Shown here: one piece after another, positions 37,323 to 46,273 of the stretch
Layout of the letters: every line of letters begins with the position of its first letter
Position numbering within the stretch: position 1 is the stretch's first letter
Source: Pedobacter aquatilis
GTDB taxonomy: Bacteria; Bacteroidota; Bacteroidia; Sphingobacteriales; Sphingobacteriaceae
Direction: 5' to 3'
DNA: 64,000 nucleotides
NCBI RefSeq assembly: GCF_030409415.1
Contig: NZ_JAUFPW010000009.1
Coordinates: 124,001 to 188,000, forward strand
Translations under genes and position numbers: made by a program
The notes under the pieces: model-generated
Seen by the model: the letters and a program-made list of their open reading frames with translations, nothing else
Databases searched by the model: none
Told to the model about the DNA's origin: nothing

Positions 37323-37709
37323 ATGTCAGTTACTAACACTTCAGGAAGAAGAAAAACAGCTGTTGCACGTATCTACTTAAAAGATGGTGCTGGAGCAATT
37401 ACCGTTAACGGTAAAGATCACAAAGTTTATTTCCCAACTTTACCATTGCAATATATCGTAAACCAAAGTTTAGAGGTTTCTGAGCTTACTGGCCGTTATG
37501 ATATCACAGTAAACGTACAAGGTGGTGGAGTAAAAGGACAAGCAGAAGCTGTTCGTTTAGCTATTGCTAAAGCGATTGTTGAACTAGATGCGGAGAAAAA
37601 ACCTGCATTACGTGCTAAAGGCCTAATGACGCGTGATATGCGTATGGTTGAGCGTAAGAAACCAGGACGTGCTAAAGCTCGTAAGAAATTCCAATTCAGT
37701 AAACGTTAA
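37323..37709 (+). CDS. rpsI: 30S ribosomal protein S9
   Basis: 128 residues: GRRKTAVARIYLKDGAG, then GGGVKGQAEAVRLAIAKAIVE and the invariant C-terminal tail KKPGRAKARKKFQFSKR whose end contacts P-site tRNA. It lies 3 bp after rplM. Confidence 0.98.
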   Translation: MSVTNTSGRRKTAVARIYLKDGAGAITVNGKDHKVYFPTLPLQYIVNQSLEVSELTGRYDITVNVQGGGVKGQAEAVRLAIAKAIVELDAEKKPALRAKGLMTRDMRMVERKKPGRAKARKKFQFSKR

Positions 37710-37727
37710 TCACAGGAGGCAAGAACA

Positions 37728-38561
37728 ATGGCAAGAACAACTTATCAAGACTTATTGGATGCAGGTGTACACTTTGGTCACCTTACCCGTAAATGGAATC
37801 CAAAAATGGCTCCTTACATTTTCATGGAGCGTAATGGAATTCACATTATAGATTTAAATAAAACTTTAACTAAAACTGAAGAAGCTGCGGCTGCGATTAA
37901 ACAAATCGTAAAATCAGGACGTAAAGTATTATTTGTTTCAACAAAAAAACAAGCAAAAGGAATCGTAGCTGAGCAAGCTAAAAAAGTAAACATGCCTTTC
38001 GTAACCGAGCGTTGGTTAGGTGGTATGTTAACTAACTTTGCTACAGTACGTAAGTCAATCAAAAAGATGGTTACCATCGATAAAATGACTAAAGACGGTA
38101 CTTATGCTATTTTATCTAAAAAAGAGCGTTTGATGATTCAGCGTGAGCGTATTAAATTAGAATCACTTTTAGGTGGTATTGCTGATTTAAATCGTTTACC
38201 AGCAGCTTTATTCTTAATTGATGTTAAGAAAGAGCACATTGCGGTAACTGAAGCGTTAAAATTAAACATCCCAACTTTTGCGATGGTTGATACAAACTCT
38301 GACCCTTCAAACATCGATTTCCCAATCCCGGCGAATGATGATGCTACAAAATCTATCTCATTAATTACTGATGTAATTATTAAAGCGATTGAAGAAGGTT
38401 TAGACGAGCGTAAACGCGAAAAAGATGATGAAGCAGAAAAAGAAGCAGTAGCAGCTAAAACTGCAGCTGATGCGCCAGAGGTTAAAGAACCAAGACGTAA
38501 AAAAACTGCTGAAGCAGAAGTTGAAGCATCTTCATCAGAAGAAACTAAAACAGAAGAATAG
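37728..38561 (+). CDS. rpsB: 30S ribosomal protein S2
   Basis: 277 residues with the S2 signatures LLDAGVHFGHLTRKWNPKM and PAALFLIDVKKEHIAVTEA, then ANDDATKSISLITDVI. A charged tail from about 225 (Glu/Lys/Ala-rich) extends beyond the usual core, as in other Bacteroidota. An unusually clear AGGAGG Shine-Dalgarno-like sequence (37714-37719) lies before the ATG. Followed by tsf. Confidence 0.98.
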   Translation: MARTTYQDLLDAGVHFGHLTRKWNPKMAPYIFMERNGIHIIDLNKTLTKTEEAAAAIKQIVKSGRKVLFVSTKKQAKGIVAEQAKKVNMPFVTERWLGGMLTNFATVRKSIKKMVTIDKMTKDGTYAILSKKERLMIQRERIKLESLLGGIADLNRLPAALFLIDVKKEHIAVTEALKLNIPTFAMVDTNSDPSNIDFPIPANDDATKSISLITDVIIKAIEEGLDERKREKDDEAEKEAVAAKTAADAPEVKEPRRKKTAEAEVEASSSEETKTEE

Positions 38562-38572
38562 TAATATTTTTT

Positions 38573-38652
38573 AATTGCAGGTTACTGGTTTCAGGTTTTA
38601 AGTTGGCTTAACATGAGTTTAACTTGGCGCTTGTAACTTGTAACCTGTAATT
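38573..38652. repeat. inverted repeat between rpsB and tsf
   Basis: AATTGCAGGTTAC (38573-38585) and GTAACCTGTAATT (38640-38652) pair with one mismatch, and smaller repeats lie between. It could form a long hairpin between the two genes; there is no T-run. Confidence 0.6.
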
Positions 38653-38690
38653 GTTATAAACAAGATCGTAAATTTTAAAAAAGAAATAAA

Positions 38691-39536
38691 ATGTCTACAG
38701 TACAAATTACTGCCGCTGATGTAAATAAACTACGCCAACAAACTGGTGCTGGTATGATGGATTGCAAAAAAGCTTTAGTTGAAGCTAACGGCGATTTCGA
38801 AGCAGCTGTTGATTTATTGCGCAAAAAAGGTCAAAAAGTATCTGCTGCTCGTTCTGGTAATGCTACATCTGAAGGTTTGGTATCAATCGCTGTTTCAGCT
38901 GATGGTACAAACGGTAAATTAGTTGCTTTAGCTTGCGAAACTGAGCCAGTTTCTAAAGTTGAAGATTTCCGTAATTTAGCTCAAGCTGTTTTAGCTGCTG
39001 CGGTTGCTAACAATCCTGCTACTGCAGAAGAATTATCTGCAATTACTTTAGAAGATGGACGTACAGTTGCTGAAACGATTACTGAATTAACTGGTAAAAT
39101 TGGCGAGAAAATCGTTATCCAGGAGTATGCAAATATCTCTGGCGAACAGGTTGTTTCTTATGTTCACTCTAACGGTAAAATGGGTGTTTTAGTAGTATTC
39201 CAAGGCGCTAACGGTGCTGATATTACTGAAGCTGGTAAAGATGTTGCAATGCAAATTGCTGCAATGAGCCCGGTTGCTGTTGATAAAGACGGTGTTGATC
39301 CGGCTACTATCGAGCGTGAAATCGAGATTGCTAAAGACGTTATCCGTCAAGAAGGTAAACCAGAAGAAATGGTTGAGAAAATTGCTGCTGGTAAATTAAA
39401 TAAATTCTACAAAGACAGTACTTTACTAAACCAGGAGTTTGTTAAAGATGGTTCGATGGATGTTCGTAAATATTTAGATAACACATCTAAAGGTTTAACA
39501 GTAACAGCTTTCAAACGTGTTCAATTAGGCGCATAA
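38691..39536 (+). CDS. tsf: translation elongation factor Ts
   Basis: Recycles EF-Tu by exchanging GDP for GTP. The 281-residue protein has the N-terminal UBA-like domain with VNKLRQQTGAGMMDCKKALVEANGDFEAAVDLLRKKG and the C-terminal core with QEGKPEEMVEKIAAGKLNKFYKD. It follows rpsB, the near-universal order, and ends in a strong terminator. Confidence 0.97.
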   Translation: MSTVQITAADVNKLRQQTGAGMMDCKKALVEANGDFEAAVDLLRKKGQKVSAARSGNATSEGLVSIAVSADGTNGKLVALACETEPVSKVEDFRNLAQAVLAAAVANNPATAEELSAITLEDGRTVAETITELTGKIGEKIVIQEYANISGEQVVSYVHSNGKMGVLVVFQGANGADITEAGKDVAMQIAAMSPVAVDKDGVDPATIEREIEIAKDVIRQEGKPEEMVEKIAAGKLNKFYKDSTLLNQEFVKDGSMDVRKYLDNTSKGLTVTAFKRVQLGA

Positions 39537-39554
39537 GCATTAATAAAACATATA

Positions 39555-39594
39555 AAAATCCGTTCCGATGTAAAATTGGAACGGATTTTTTTTT
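39555..39594 (+). terminator. intrinsic terminator of the ribosomal protein operon
   Basis: AAATCCGTTCC pairs with GGAACGGATTT, followed by a run of T. Confidence 0.9.
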
Positions 39595-40011
39595 GCGCTT
39601 AGATTTTGTTTTTTTAGTAAATGATAGCGTTATGTTCTTCGGCAATTGCAGCCCCGCTATTGTTCCAATCTTTTTGAAACTTCTGTCATTCTGAGGAACG
39701 AAGAATCTGTTTCATCGGGTGCTTCGTAACTCAGCATGACACCATATATTCAAGGTTGTTGCAACAAAAAGTATTTCCACGCTATCTGGTTTAATATACA
39801 AAGCAAATCACATTTGGGTTTAGCTTGTTGCCTTGCAAGTGTTAATTGTAGCAAAAACCCAGGTTATCTAAACGGGACTTAGTGGAAATCTTACGATTCT
39901 TCATCGGAAATTGGAACGAGAGCCCGACTAACTTTAATATTTCTACTGCATTTGCTTTCCAAAAAATCAATTGATTCATATTTGTAACTTAGCAGCTGTA
40001 AATAACCAACA
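39595..40011. repeat. intergenic region with nested repeats, no gene
   Basis: Contains a GCCCCGC...CCAATCTTTTTG repeat end (39649-39676), a nested TGTCATTCTGAGG...CTCAGCATGACA palindrome (39684-39741), AAAAGTATTTCCA (about 39767) and an ACGGGACT/ATCGGAAATTGG/AGCCCGACTAAC segment (39868-39940). No supportable gene. Confidence 0.55.
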
Positions 40012-41091
40012 ATGCCTAATATATCTAATACGAGCTTTTACAGCAATGATGTTGTGAATGAAAACAAAACAATCAATATTGAAAACGGTAAAATTATATC
40101 TATAGCAGATTCGGAAACTGATGATTCTTTAACCGTTCCCGGATTTATTGATTTACAAATTTATGGTGCTGGCGGAAGATTGTTCTCAGCATCGCCAACA
40201 GTAGAATCGCTACAGATTATAGAAGATGATTTATTAAAAAAAGGTACAACTGGTTTTTTGGCTTGCATGGCAACTAACACACCAGAAGTTTTTAACGAGT
40301 GTATTAAAGCAGCAAAAGAACATCGTTCAACCGCAAAAAATTGTTTAGGCTTACATTTAGAAGGTCCGTTTTTAAACCCGCAACGTTTAGGTGCCCATAT
40401 TCCAGAATTTGTTCGCAAAGCAAATTTAGATGAAATTAAAGAGCTTTTAGATTTTGGAGATGGTGTTATTAAAATGATGACGATTGCTCCGGAACTTCAG
40501 GATGATAAAGTAATTAGTTATTTATTGGATAATGGTGTTGTGGTTTCATTGGGCCATAGCAACGCAACATTTGACGAAGCTACAAGTGCTTATAACAAGG
40601 GTATTCAAACCACCACGCATTTATTCAACGCCATGAGCCCGATACATCACCGTGAGCCTGGAATACCAACGGCTGTCTTCAATCATAATAAAGCAGTTGC
40701 AAGTATTATCGCCGATGGACAACATTTGGATTTTGAAGTCGTAAAATTTGCAAAGAAACTATTAAAAGAAAGATTGTTTCTGATAACAGATGCGGTAACC
40801 GAATGTAATAATGGACCATACCAACACGTAAAAAGTGGCGACAAATTCGTAATGCCAGATGGAACTTTATCAGGTTCTTCACTAACGATGTTACAAGCTG
40901 TTAAAAATTGTGTAGAGCATTGTGATATTTCTTTACCAGAAGCTTTAAAAATGGCGACAACTTATCCGGCTAAACTAATCGGTATTGAAAAATTAACCTG
41001 CGAAATTGCGGTTGATAAATCAGCAGATTTATTGGTTCTTGATGAGCAATTAAACTTAAAGCAAGTCATATTTAAGGGCGAATTAATTTAA
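40012..41091 (+). CDS. nagA: N-acetylglucosamine-6-phosphate deacetylase
   Basis: Removes acetate from GlcNAc-6-phosphate in amino-sugar recycling. The 359-residue amidohydrolase shows VPGFIDLQIYGAGG, LHLEGPFLNPQRLGAH (metal/substrate Glu), VVSLGHSNATFDEA, TTHLFNAMSPIHHREPG and the catalytic Asp in LITDAV. Length is slightly below that of E. coli NagA (382). It lies in the same direction as pyrH, 58 bp upstream. It may use products of the GH3 enzyme in the window. Confidence 0.93.
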   Translation: MPNISNTSFYSNDVVNENKTINIENGKIISIADSETDDSLTVPGFIDLQIYGAGGRLFSASPTVESLQIIEDDLLKKGTTGFLACMATNTPEVFNECIKAAKEHRSTAKNCLGLHLEGPFLNPQRLGAHIPEFVRKANLDEIKELLDFGDGVIKMMTIAPELQDDKVISYLLDNGVVVSLGHSNATFDEATSAYNKGIQTTTHLFNAMSPIHHREPGIPTAVFNHNKAVASIIADGQHLDFEVVKFAKKLLKERLFLITDAVTECNNGPYQHVKSGDKFVMPDGTLSGSSLTMLQAVKNCVEHCDISLPEALKMATTYPAKLIGIEKLTCEIAVDKSADLLVLDEQLNLKQVIFKGELI

Positions 41092-41136
41092 TTAAACCTT
41101 TAGCATTAAAACTTTCCAACATTAAAACAATTATCC

Positions 41137-41144
41137 TATTTTTG
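41137..41144 (+). promoter_or_regulatory. -7 element 6 bp before the pyrH start
   Basis: TATTTTTG fits TAnnTTTG and ends 5 bp before the ATG at 41150, so a leaderless pyrH transcript is possible. Confidence 0.5.
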
Positions 41145-41149
41145 AGGTC

Positions 41150-41854
41150 ATGAAATACAAACGCATCCTACTAAAGCTTAGCGGCGAATCGCTAATGGGC
41201 GACAAACAATACGGTATTGATAATGAACGTGTTAAACAATATGCTGAAGATATCAAAGCTGTACACGATAAAGGATTAGAAATAGCAATCGTTATAGGTG
41301 GCGGGAATATTTTTAGAGGTTTAAGTGCCGAAAAAAGTGGAATGGACAGAGCGCAGGCCGATTACATGGGCATGTTAGCAACTGTAATTAACTCAATGGC
41401 ATTACAAGATGCCTTAGAAAAAGTTGGTTTGAAAACCCGCTTATTAACTGCAATCAAAATGGAGCAAATTTGCGAACCATTTATCCGCAGAAGAGCTGTT
41501 CGTCACTTGGAAAAAGGACGTGTGGTAATTTTTGGAGCCGGTACGGGAAACCCATATTTTACAACTGATTCTGCAGCTGCTTTAAGAGCAATTGAAATTA
41601 AAGCCGACGCAGTTTTAAAAGGAACACGAGTTGATGGTATTTACACCGCAGATCCGGAAAAAGATCCGTTGGCGACTAAGTACGATGAAATAACTTTTAA
41701 AGAAGTTTATGCAAAAGGGCTAAACGTAATGGATATGACCGCATTTACATTATGTGAAGAAAACCAGGTTCCGATTATTGTGTTTGACATGAATAAGCAT
41801 GGTAATTTTATGAAGATTGCTAATGGTGAACCAATTGGTACTTTGGTAAAATAA
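41150..41854 (+). CDS. pyrH: UMP kinase
   Basis: Phosphorylates UMP to UDP; a hexameric amino-acid-kinase-fold enzyme. The 234-residue protein starts [16 protein letters not shown] and carries [30 protein letters not shown] and [12 protein letters not shown]. Complete. It is followed by frr, a widely conserved pair. Confidence 0.97.
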   Translation: MKYKRILLKLSGESLMGDKQYGIDNERVKQYAEDIKAVHDKGLEIAIVIGGGNIFRGLSAEKSGMDRAQADYMGMLATVINSMALQDALEKVGLKTRLLTAIKMEQICEPFIRRRAVRHLEKGRVVIFGAGTGNPYFTTDSAAALRAIEIKADAVLKGTRVDGIYTADPEKDPLATKYDEITFKEVYAKGLNVMDMTAFTLCEENQVPIIVFDMNKHGNFMKIANGEPIGTLVK

Positions 41855-41870
41855 GCGTTTAAATTTTTAT

Positions 41871-41878
41871 TATTTTTG
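41871..41878 (+). promoter_or_regulatory. -7 element of frr
   Basis: TATTTTTG (TAnnTTTG), 16 bp before the frr ATG, in the 40-bp pyrH-frr gap. A TTG lies at 41843-41845, at a rather long spacing. Confidence 0.4.
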
Positions 41879-41894
41879 TAGAAATACACACATT

Positions 41895-42458
41895 ATGAAC
41901 GAACTCATAGAATTACAATTAATGGATGCTCAATCTTCGATGGAGAAAGCAATCGATCATTGTGAAGCTGAATTAACTAAAATTAGAGCTGGTAAAGCAT
42001 CAGCAGGAATGCTAGATGGTATTTTTGTTGATTATTACGGTGCATCTACTGCTTTGGCTCAAGTGGCGAGCATTAATACGCCTGATGCAAGAACGATTGT
42101 GATTCAACCTTGGGAAAAAGCTTTGCTTGTGCCAATTGAAAAAGCTATTCAGGTAGCAAATATTGGTATTAACCCACAAAATGATGGTATAGTTATTCGT
42201 TTGGTTGTACCGCCATTAACTGAAGAACGTAGAAGAGACTTAGTTAAAAAAGTAAAAGAAGAAGCTGAACGTGGTCGTATTACTGTTCGTAATATTCGTA
42301 AAGATGCAAACACTAAAATCCAAAAATTAAAAGGCGAAGGTGTTTCTGATGATGAAATTAAAACAGGTCAAGGCGAAGTGCAAAAACTAACTGATGCATA
42401 TATTGTAAAGGTTGATAAACACGCAGAAGCTAAAGAAAAAGATGTAATGACAGTTTAA
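41895..42458 (+). CDS. frr: ribosome recycling factor
   Basis: Splits post-termination ribosomes with EF-G. The 187-residue protein has the RRF fold with ELTKIRAGKASAGMLDGIFVDYYG, INTPDARTIVIQPWEK and VPPLTEERRRDLVKKVKEEAERGRITVRNIRKDAN. Complete, followed by a terminator. Confidence 0.97.
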   Translation: MNELIELQLMDAQSSMEKAIDHCEAELTKIRAGKASAGMLDGIFVDYYGASTALAQVASINTPDARTIVIQPWEKALLVPIEKAIQVANIGINPQNDGIVIRLVVPPLTEERRRDLVKKVKEEAERGRITVRNIRKDANTKIQKLKGEGVSDDEIKTGQGEVQKLTDAYIVKVDKHAEAKEKDVMTV

Positions 42459-42483
42459 CTGCTTTACGATTTGATATTTGAAG

Positions 42484-42510
42484 GGAACAAAGAGATTTGT
42501 TCCTTTTTTT
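42484..42510 (+). terminator. intrinsic terminator of frr
   Basis: GGAACAAA-GAGA-TTTGTTCC followed by seven T. Confidence 0.9.
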
Positions 42511-42540
42511 GTTGTATAACGATTAAAAATGCCCCTAAAA

Positions 42541-42570
42541 AGAAAAAGAGCAACCCATCCGGGATTGCTC
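42541..42570 (-). terminator. terminator of the tRNA-like operon
   Basis: On the minus strand, GAGCAATCCC-GGAT-GGGTTGCTC (one bulge) is followed by TTTTTC. It ends transcription coming from the two tRNA-like genes. Confidence 0.75.
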
Positions 42571-42600
42571 GATTAACTAACTTATTATTCATAAAAAATG

Positions 42601-42744
42601 CTGTTGGGGAAGGAGTCGAACCTTCAAGGGGTAGTTAGCTACAGTTCAAAAAATTAATTGTGGTCAACCCAATAAACTGCGTTTGTCCCATTATTCCCCA
42701 CCACCGAGACAAGGAGGCGTGTCTGCCAATTTCACCACCCAACA
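42601..42744 (-). tRNA. tRNA-like gene, apparent GUC anticodon, giant variable arm (copy 1)
   Basis: On the minus strand the acceptor TGTTGGG pairs with CCCAACA (7 bp) and the discriminator is G. The D-arm GTG..AAATTGGCAGA..CAC is of Leu/Ser type. The T-arm GAAGG-TTCGACT-CCTTC is normal. The anticodon arm CCTCC-TTGTCTC-GGTGG gives GTC (Asp) but has a U-U mismatch and U at position 37. The variable arm is about 65 nt, closed by GGGG/CCCC, with an inner CAGTT/AACTG stem. CCA is not encoded. Whether it is charged, and with what, cannot be told. Confidence 0.7.
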
Positions 42745-42840
42745 TTATTACTTAAGTTATAAGTTTTACGTTGTAAGTAATAAGTCAGTTTCCGAAATGC
42801 GAAACGTATAACTTAAAACTGTTAACTTATAACTTCAGTG

Positions 42841-42948
42841 CTGTAGGGGAAGGAATCGAACCTTCAAGGAGTGGTTAGCCGTTTCCGATTTTCCAAATTC
42901 TCCGCCACCGAGACAAGGAGGTGTGTCTGCCTGTTTCACCACCCTACA
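42841..42948 (-). tRNA. tRNA-like gene, apparent GUC anticodon, long variable arm (copy 2)
   Basis: Paralogue of the gene downstream. The acceptor is TGTAGGG/CCCTACA, with a compensated T-A to A-T change compared with copy 1. The variable-arm stem is GGAG/CTCC against GGGG/CCCC, again compensated. The D-arm, the anticodon arm (CCTCC-TTGTCTC-GGTGG) and the T-arm are nearly identical. The variable arm is about 39 nt. It is first in the operon, 96 bp before copy 1. Confidence 0.7.
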
Positions 42949-42999
42949 GTATGTTAAACAAATTGTTAAAGAACGTTCCTTTTTGTGATTTGCTTAATA

Positions 43000-43030
43000 C
43001 AAATGTAAAGGAACAACTAATACCTTGCAA
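43000..43030 (-). promoter_or_regulatory. promoter of the tRNA-like operon
   Basis: On the minus strand TTG (43030-43028), a 20-bp spacer and TACATTTG (43007-43000) fit the Bacteroidota consensus. Transcription would begin about 45 nt before copy 2. Confidence 0.75.
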
Positions 43031-43077
43031 ATATTTTAATCATTTAATTTTATTTTTATAATATTGATAATTTTATT

Positions 43078-43085
43078 TAAATTTG
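43078..43085 (+). promoter_or_regulatory. -7 element of the Lrp/AsnC gene
   Basis: TAAATTTG (TAnnTTTG), 19 bp before the ATG at 43105. No TTG at the standard distance. Confidence 0.45.
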
Positions 43086-43104
43086 CTTATCAAAATCAGA
43101 AAAT

Positions 43105-43581
43105 ATGCTTAAAAAAGATAATTCCAATTTAGAAATTGACAACCTAGACATTGATATTTTAAAACAATTAATGCAGGATGCGACCAAACCATATACAGAA
43201 ATTGCAAAAGATCTAATTGTTTCAGGCGGTACAATACACGTTAGAATGAAAAAATTGCAGGAAATGGGTATTATAAAAGGTTCGCATTTGATTATTGATC
43301 CACAAAAGGCTGGTTATGACATTTGTGCATTTCTTGGTATTTACCTTGAAAAAGGGATTCAGTACAAAGATGCTGTTGCACAATTAAGTAAAATTAAGGA
43401 AGTTGTAGAATTACATTATACCACTGGTGCTTACAGTATGTTCGCTAAAATTATTTGTAGAGATACAAATCATTTGCGCCATGTATTAAATGAAGAAATA
43501 CAAGCAGTAAACGGTATTCAACGCACTGAAACTTTAATTTCGTTGGAAGAAAGTATTAAAAGGCAGATTGAGTTGGGTTAG
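43105..43581 (+). CDS. Lrp/AsnC family transcriptional regulator
   Basis: 158 residues: an N-terminal winged helix (LDIDILKQLMQDATKPYTEIAKDLIVSGGTIHVRMKKLQEMGIIKGS, about 16-60) and a C-terminal RAM ligand-binding domain (GYDICAFLGIYLEKG, then VELHYTTGAYSMFAKIICRD). It is a cytosolic regulator that responds to an amino acid or similar ligand. It diverges from the tRNA-like operon. The shared 157-bp gap carries promoters for both. Confidence 0.92.
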   Translation: MLKKDNSNLEIDNLDIDILKQLMQDATKPYTEIAKDLIVSGGTIHVRMKKLQEMGIIKGSHLIIDPQKAGYDICAFLGIYLEKGIQYKDAVAQLSKIKEVVELHYTTGAYSMFAKIICRDTNHLRHVLNEEIQAVNGIQRTETLISLEESIKRQIELG

Positions 43582-43795
43582 TGGAGCAAAGATTAAGGAG
43601 CAAGGAATAAAGACTTAAGCGAACAACGGTAAATGCAGAACGAAATCTCTTACACAAATTTTGTTTATAGACCCGATTGGAGTGGGCACGAAGCCACAGC
43701 TTTTCCTGCTGTGGTTGAGTAAAACGGAAAGCGGGAAGAAACATCAATAGAAGTACGAACTTGCTCTTCTAAAGATTTTTCAAAACCATTAGCTT
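43582..43795. repeat. intergenic gap with repeat fragment
   Basis: ACCCGATTGGAGTGGGCACG and a CACAGC-TTTTCCT-GCTGTGG hairpin (about 43695-43715), then AACGGAAAGCGGGAAGAA. This looks like a diverged member of the repeat family at 36500 and 30240. No gene is supported. Confidence 0.4.
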
Positions 43796-45904
43796 TTATT
43801 TCAGTAACTGATAAGCTATCAGCGCTGCAAAGTAAGCCATTGCCGTCATGTAAACCAATTGGATAACCGGCCATTTCCAGCCTTTAGTTTCGCGGTAAAC
43901 AATTGCCACAGTACTCATACATTGCATAGCAAAGGCATAAAAAAGCATCAGCGAAATGCCAGTTGCGAACGAATAAACAGGTAAACCCGTACGATTATTT
44001 ACGGAAGCAGCCATACGCTCTCTGATGGTTGATGTATCTTCATCGCCGCCATCAACACTGTAGATGGTTGCCATTGTGCCAACGAAGGCTTCACGGGCAG
44101 CAAATGAAGTGATTAAACCAATGCCAATTTTCCAATCGTAACCTAATGGGCGAATTGCTGGCTCAATCCAGTGGCCTAAAATTCCAACATAAGAATTTTC
44201 GAGTTTCTCAGTAGCGATTAAAGTTTCAATGTGTGCTGTATTTTTTGTGGTATCACTTAATGCTGACTTATATTTATTCTCAATGTTTTCAAAACGGTTG
44301 CCAGGTCCAAAAGATGCTAAGACCCATAAAATTATTGATATTGCGATAATTACCTTACCTGCCTCGAAAACAAAGGTTTTAGACTTTTCGTACATGGTAA
44401 ATAGTACGTTTTTCCACCTTGGCATGCGATATATTGGCAATTCCATAATGAAGTAGGCTCTTTCTTTGGTTTTGATGATGAATTTCATAACCCAAGCCAC
44501 CAAAACCGCAGCCACCAAACCCACCAAATACATAATCATTAAGGATAAACCTTGCAGACTGAAAATACCAAAAACGTTTTTTTCGGGGATAATTAGTGAG
44601 ATAATTAAAATATAAACCGGTAGCCTGGCAGAGCAACTCACTAAGGGCGTAACCATGATGGTTATCATTCTATCCTTCCAGTTTTCGATATTTCTGGCCG
44701 CCATAATTGATGGTACAGCACAGGCTAAACCGCCAATCATCGGCACAACAGATTTGCCGTTTAAGCCAACTTTACTCATGATTTTATCCATCATAAAAGT
44801 AACCCTGGACATATAACCGGTATCTTCAAGTATAGAAATAAAAGCGAACAAAATGGCAATTTGCGGGATAAAAACAAATATTCCACCTAAACCGGCAACT
44901 ACACCGTCTAAAACCAAATCGGTTAGCATCCCTGCCGGAAGGTATTGGTGACCAAGTTCTGTTATTAAACCAAATGTGCTTTCAATCAAATCCATTGGAT
45001 AAGATGACCATGCAAAAATTGCATTAAAAATTACGAAAAGAATTAAGAGGAAGATACCAAAACCCCAAACTTTATGTGTTAAAATTGAATCCAGTTTATC
45101 GCTTAAAGTAAACTTTTTGGCTAACCCATTATCAGTAACAACTCCAGAAAGCAAAGTATTTAGATGCTTATACCTGGCAACGGTTTCTGCTGCCTGAACT
45201 TTTGAAGATTCAAATCTATGTGAACCCTCAATCTGCTCTATTTCATCTTGCTCTTGCGCTGTAAAAAACTTTAAATATTCGTGTTGATGCAAAACTTGCA
45301 AGGCATAATAATCGTTATCAGACTGCAACTTCGATTTAATTGCATTAATCGCATCAGGTGCCAAAATATTTACATCAACATCTTGAAACTGAGTAGCCAC
45401 TTTATTTGTATTGGCAATAGCTTGCTTCAATTTATCGATACCGATATTATTACGGGCAGAGATAGAAACCACTTGAACGCCTAATTTTTGGGCTAACTTA
45501 TCTAAATTGATATTTATCCCTTGCTTTTCAGATAAATCGATCATATTCAAAGCCAAAATCATTGGTATGCCCAAATCCGCAACCTGCGAATACAATAATA
45601 GATTACGCTTTAGGTTAGAAGCATCTGCAATTAAAACGATTACATCAGGAAAAGCGTCATTAGATTTATCGGCAAGCACCTGAAAAACAATGCTTTCATC
45701 AGCACTCTTTGGATACAAACTATAGGTTCCTGGTAAATCAATAATTTCGGCTTCCCTCCCATTACCAAGTTTTGTAAACCCTGTTTTTTTATCGACAGTG
45801 ATGCCCGGGAAATTTCCAATCTTTTGGTTTAATCCTGTTAAACGATTAAACAGAGTAGATTTACCTGTATTGGGATTACCAACTAATGCAACTTTAATAT
45901 TCAA
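43796..45904 (-). CDS. feoB: ferrous iron transport protein B
   Basis: A 702-residue inner-membrane Fe(II) transporter. The N-terminal G-domain has G1 GNPNTGKST (8-16), G3 DLPGTYSLYP and G4 NMID. The membrane part has about eight helices with the gate motifs, including MIGGLACAVPSIMAARN and the Cys-containing SCSARLPVYILI. A loop with acidic repeats lies near 560-590. It sits 11 bp downstream of feoA, a standard operon. Confidence 0.95.
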   Translation of the reverse strand: MNIKVALVGNPNTGKSTLFNRLTGLNQKIGNFPGITVDKKTGFTKLGNGREAEIIDLPGTYSLYPKSADESIVFQVLADKSNDAFPDVIVLIADASNLKRNLLLYSQVADLGIPMILALNMIDLSEKQGININLDKLAQKLGVQVVSISARNNIGIDKLKQAIANTNKVATQFQDVDVNILAPDAINAIKSKLQSDNDYYALQVLHQHEYLKFFTAQEQDEIEQIEGSHRFESSKVQAAETVARYKHLNTLLSGVVTDNGLAKKFTLSDKLDSILTHKVWGFGIFLLILFVIFNAIFAWSSYPMDLIESTFGLITELGHQYLPAGMLTDLVLDGVVAGLGGIFVFIPQIAILFAFISILEDTGYMSRVTFMMDKIMSKVGLNGKSVVPMIGGLACAVPSIMAARNIENWKDRMITIMVTPLVSCSARLPVYILIISLIIPEKNVFGIFSLQGLSLMIMYLVGLVAAVLVAWVMKFIIKTKERAYFIMELPIYRMPRWKNVLFTMYEKSKTFVFEAGKVIIAISIILWVLASFGPGNRFENIENKYKSALSDTTKNTAHIETLIATEKLENSYVGILGHWIEPAIRPLGYDWKIGIGLITSFAAREAFVGTMATIYSVDGGDEDTSTIRERMAASVNNRTGLPVYSFATGISLMLFYAFAMQCMSTVAIVYRETKGWKWPVIQLVYMTAMAYFAALIAYQLLK

Positions 45905-45915
45905 ACCAGCTTTAT

Positions 45916-46137
45916 TTATAGTATGATAATGACATCGGCCTCGCTTTTACGCAAGCAAAGCTGATAACCTGCAACTCGAATTGCCATTGGATCTCCTAGC
46001 GGAGCAAAGCGCTCTACTTCTACAACTTCGCCAGGTAAACAGCCCATTTCCATTAATTTTACAGAAAGATCTAAATCTGTAAACGATGTAATGGTTCCCT
46101 TTTCGCCGACCTTTAATTGTGAAAGTTTCATTTGCAT
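45916..46137 (-). CDS. feoA: ferrous iron transport protein A
   Basis: A 73-residue SH3-like cytosolic partner of FeoB: KLSQLKVGEKGTITSF, then KLMEMGCLPGEVVEVERFAPLGDPMAIRVAGYQLCLRKSEADVI. ATG at 46137 or 46131 is equally possible. Directly upstream of feoB. Confidence 0.93.
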   Translation of the reverse strand: MQMKLSQLKVGEKGTITSFTDLDLSVKLMEMGCLPGEVVEVERFAPLGDPMAIRVAGYQLCLRKSEADVIIIL

Positions 46138-46273
46138 TGTTATTTATTTAACAACTAAATGCCGAAAAAAGCATCACTTGTTAATTTTGGTGCAATTTAG
46201 CCTTTCTTTAGATTTATTCCAAATAAGCGGGTAACAATCGTATGCCTTAAATCAATCCTTGACTGTAAGCTGA

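Noticed and set aside
42601..42948. Ordinary tRNA-Leu or tRNA-Ser pair
   Set aside because: The anticodon loop reads GUC, position 37 is U, and the variable arms are far longer than usual. A standard assignment does not fit.
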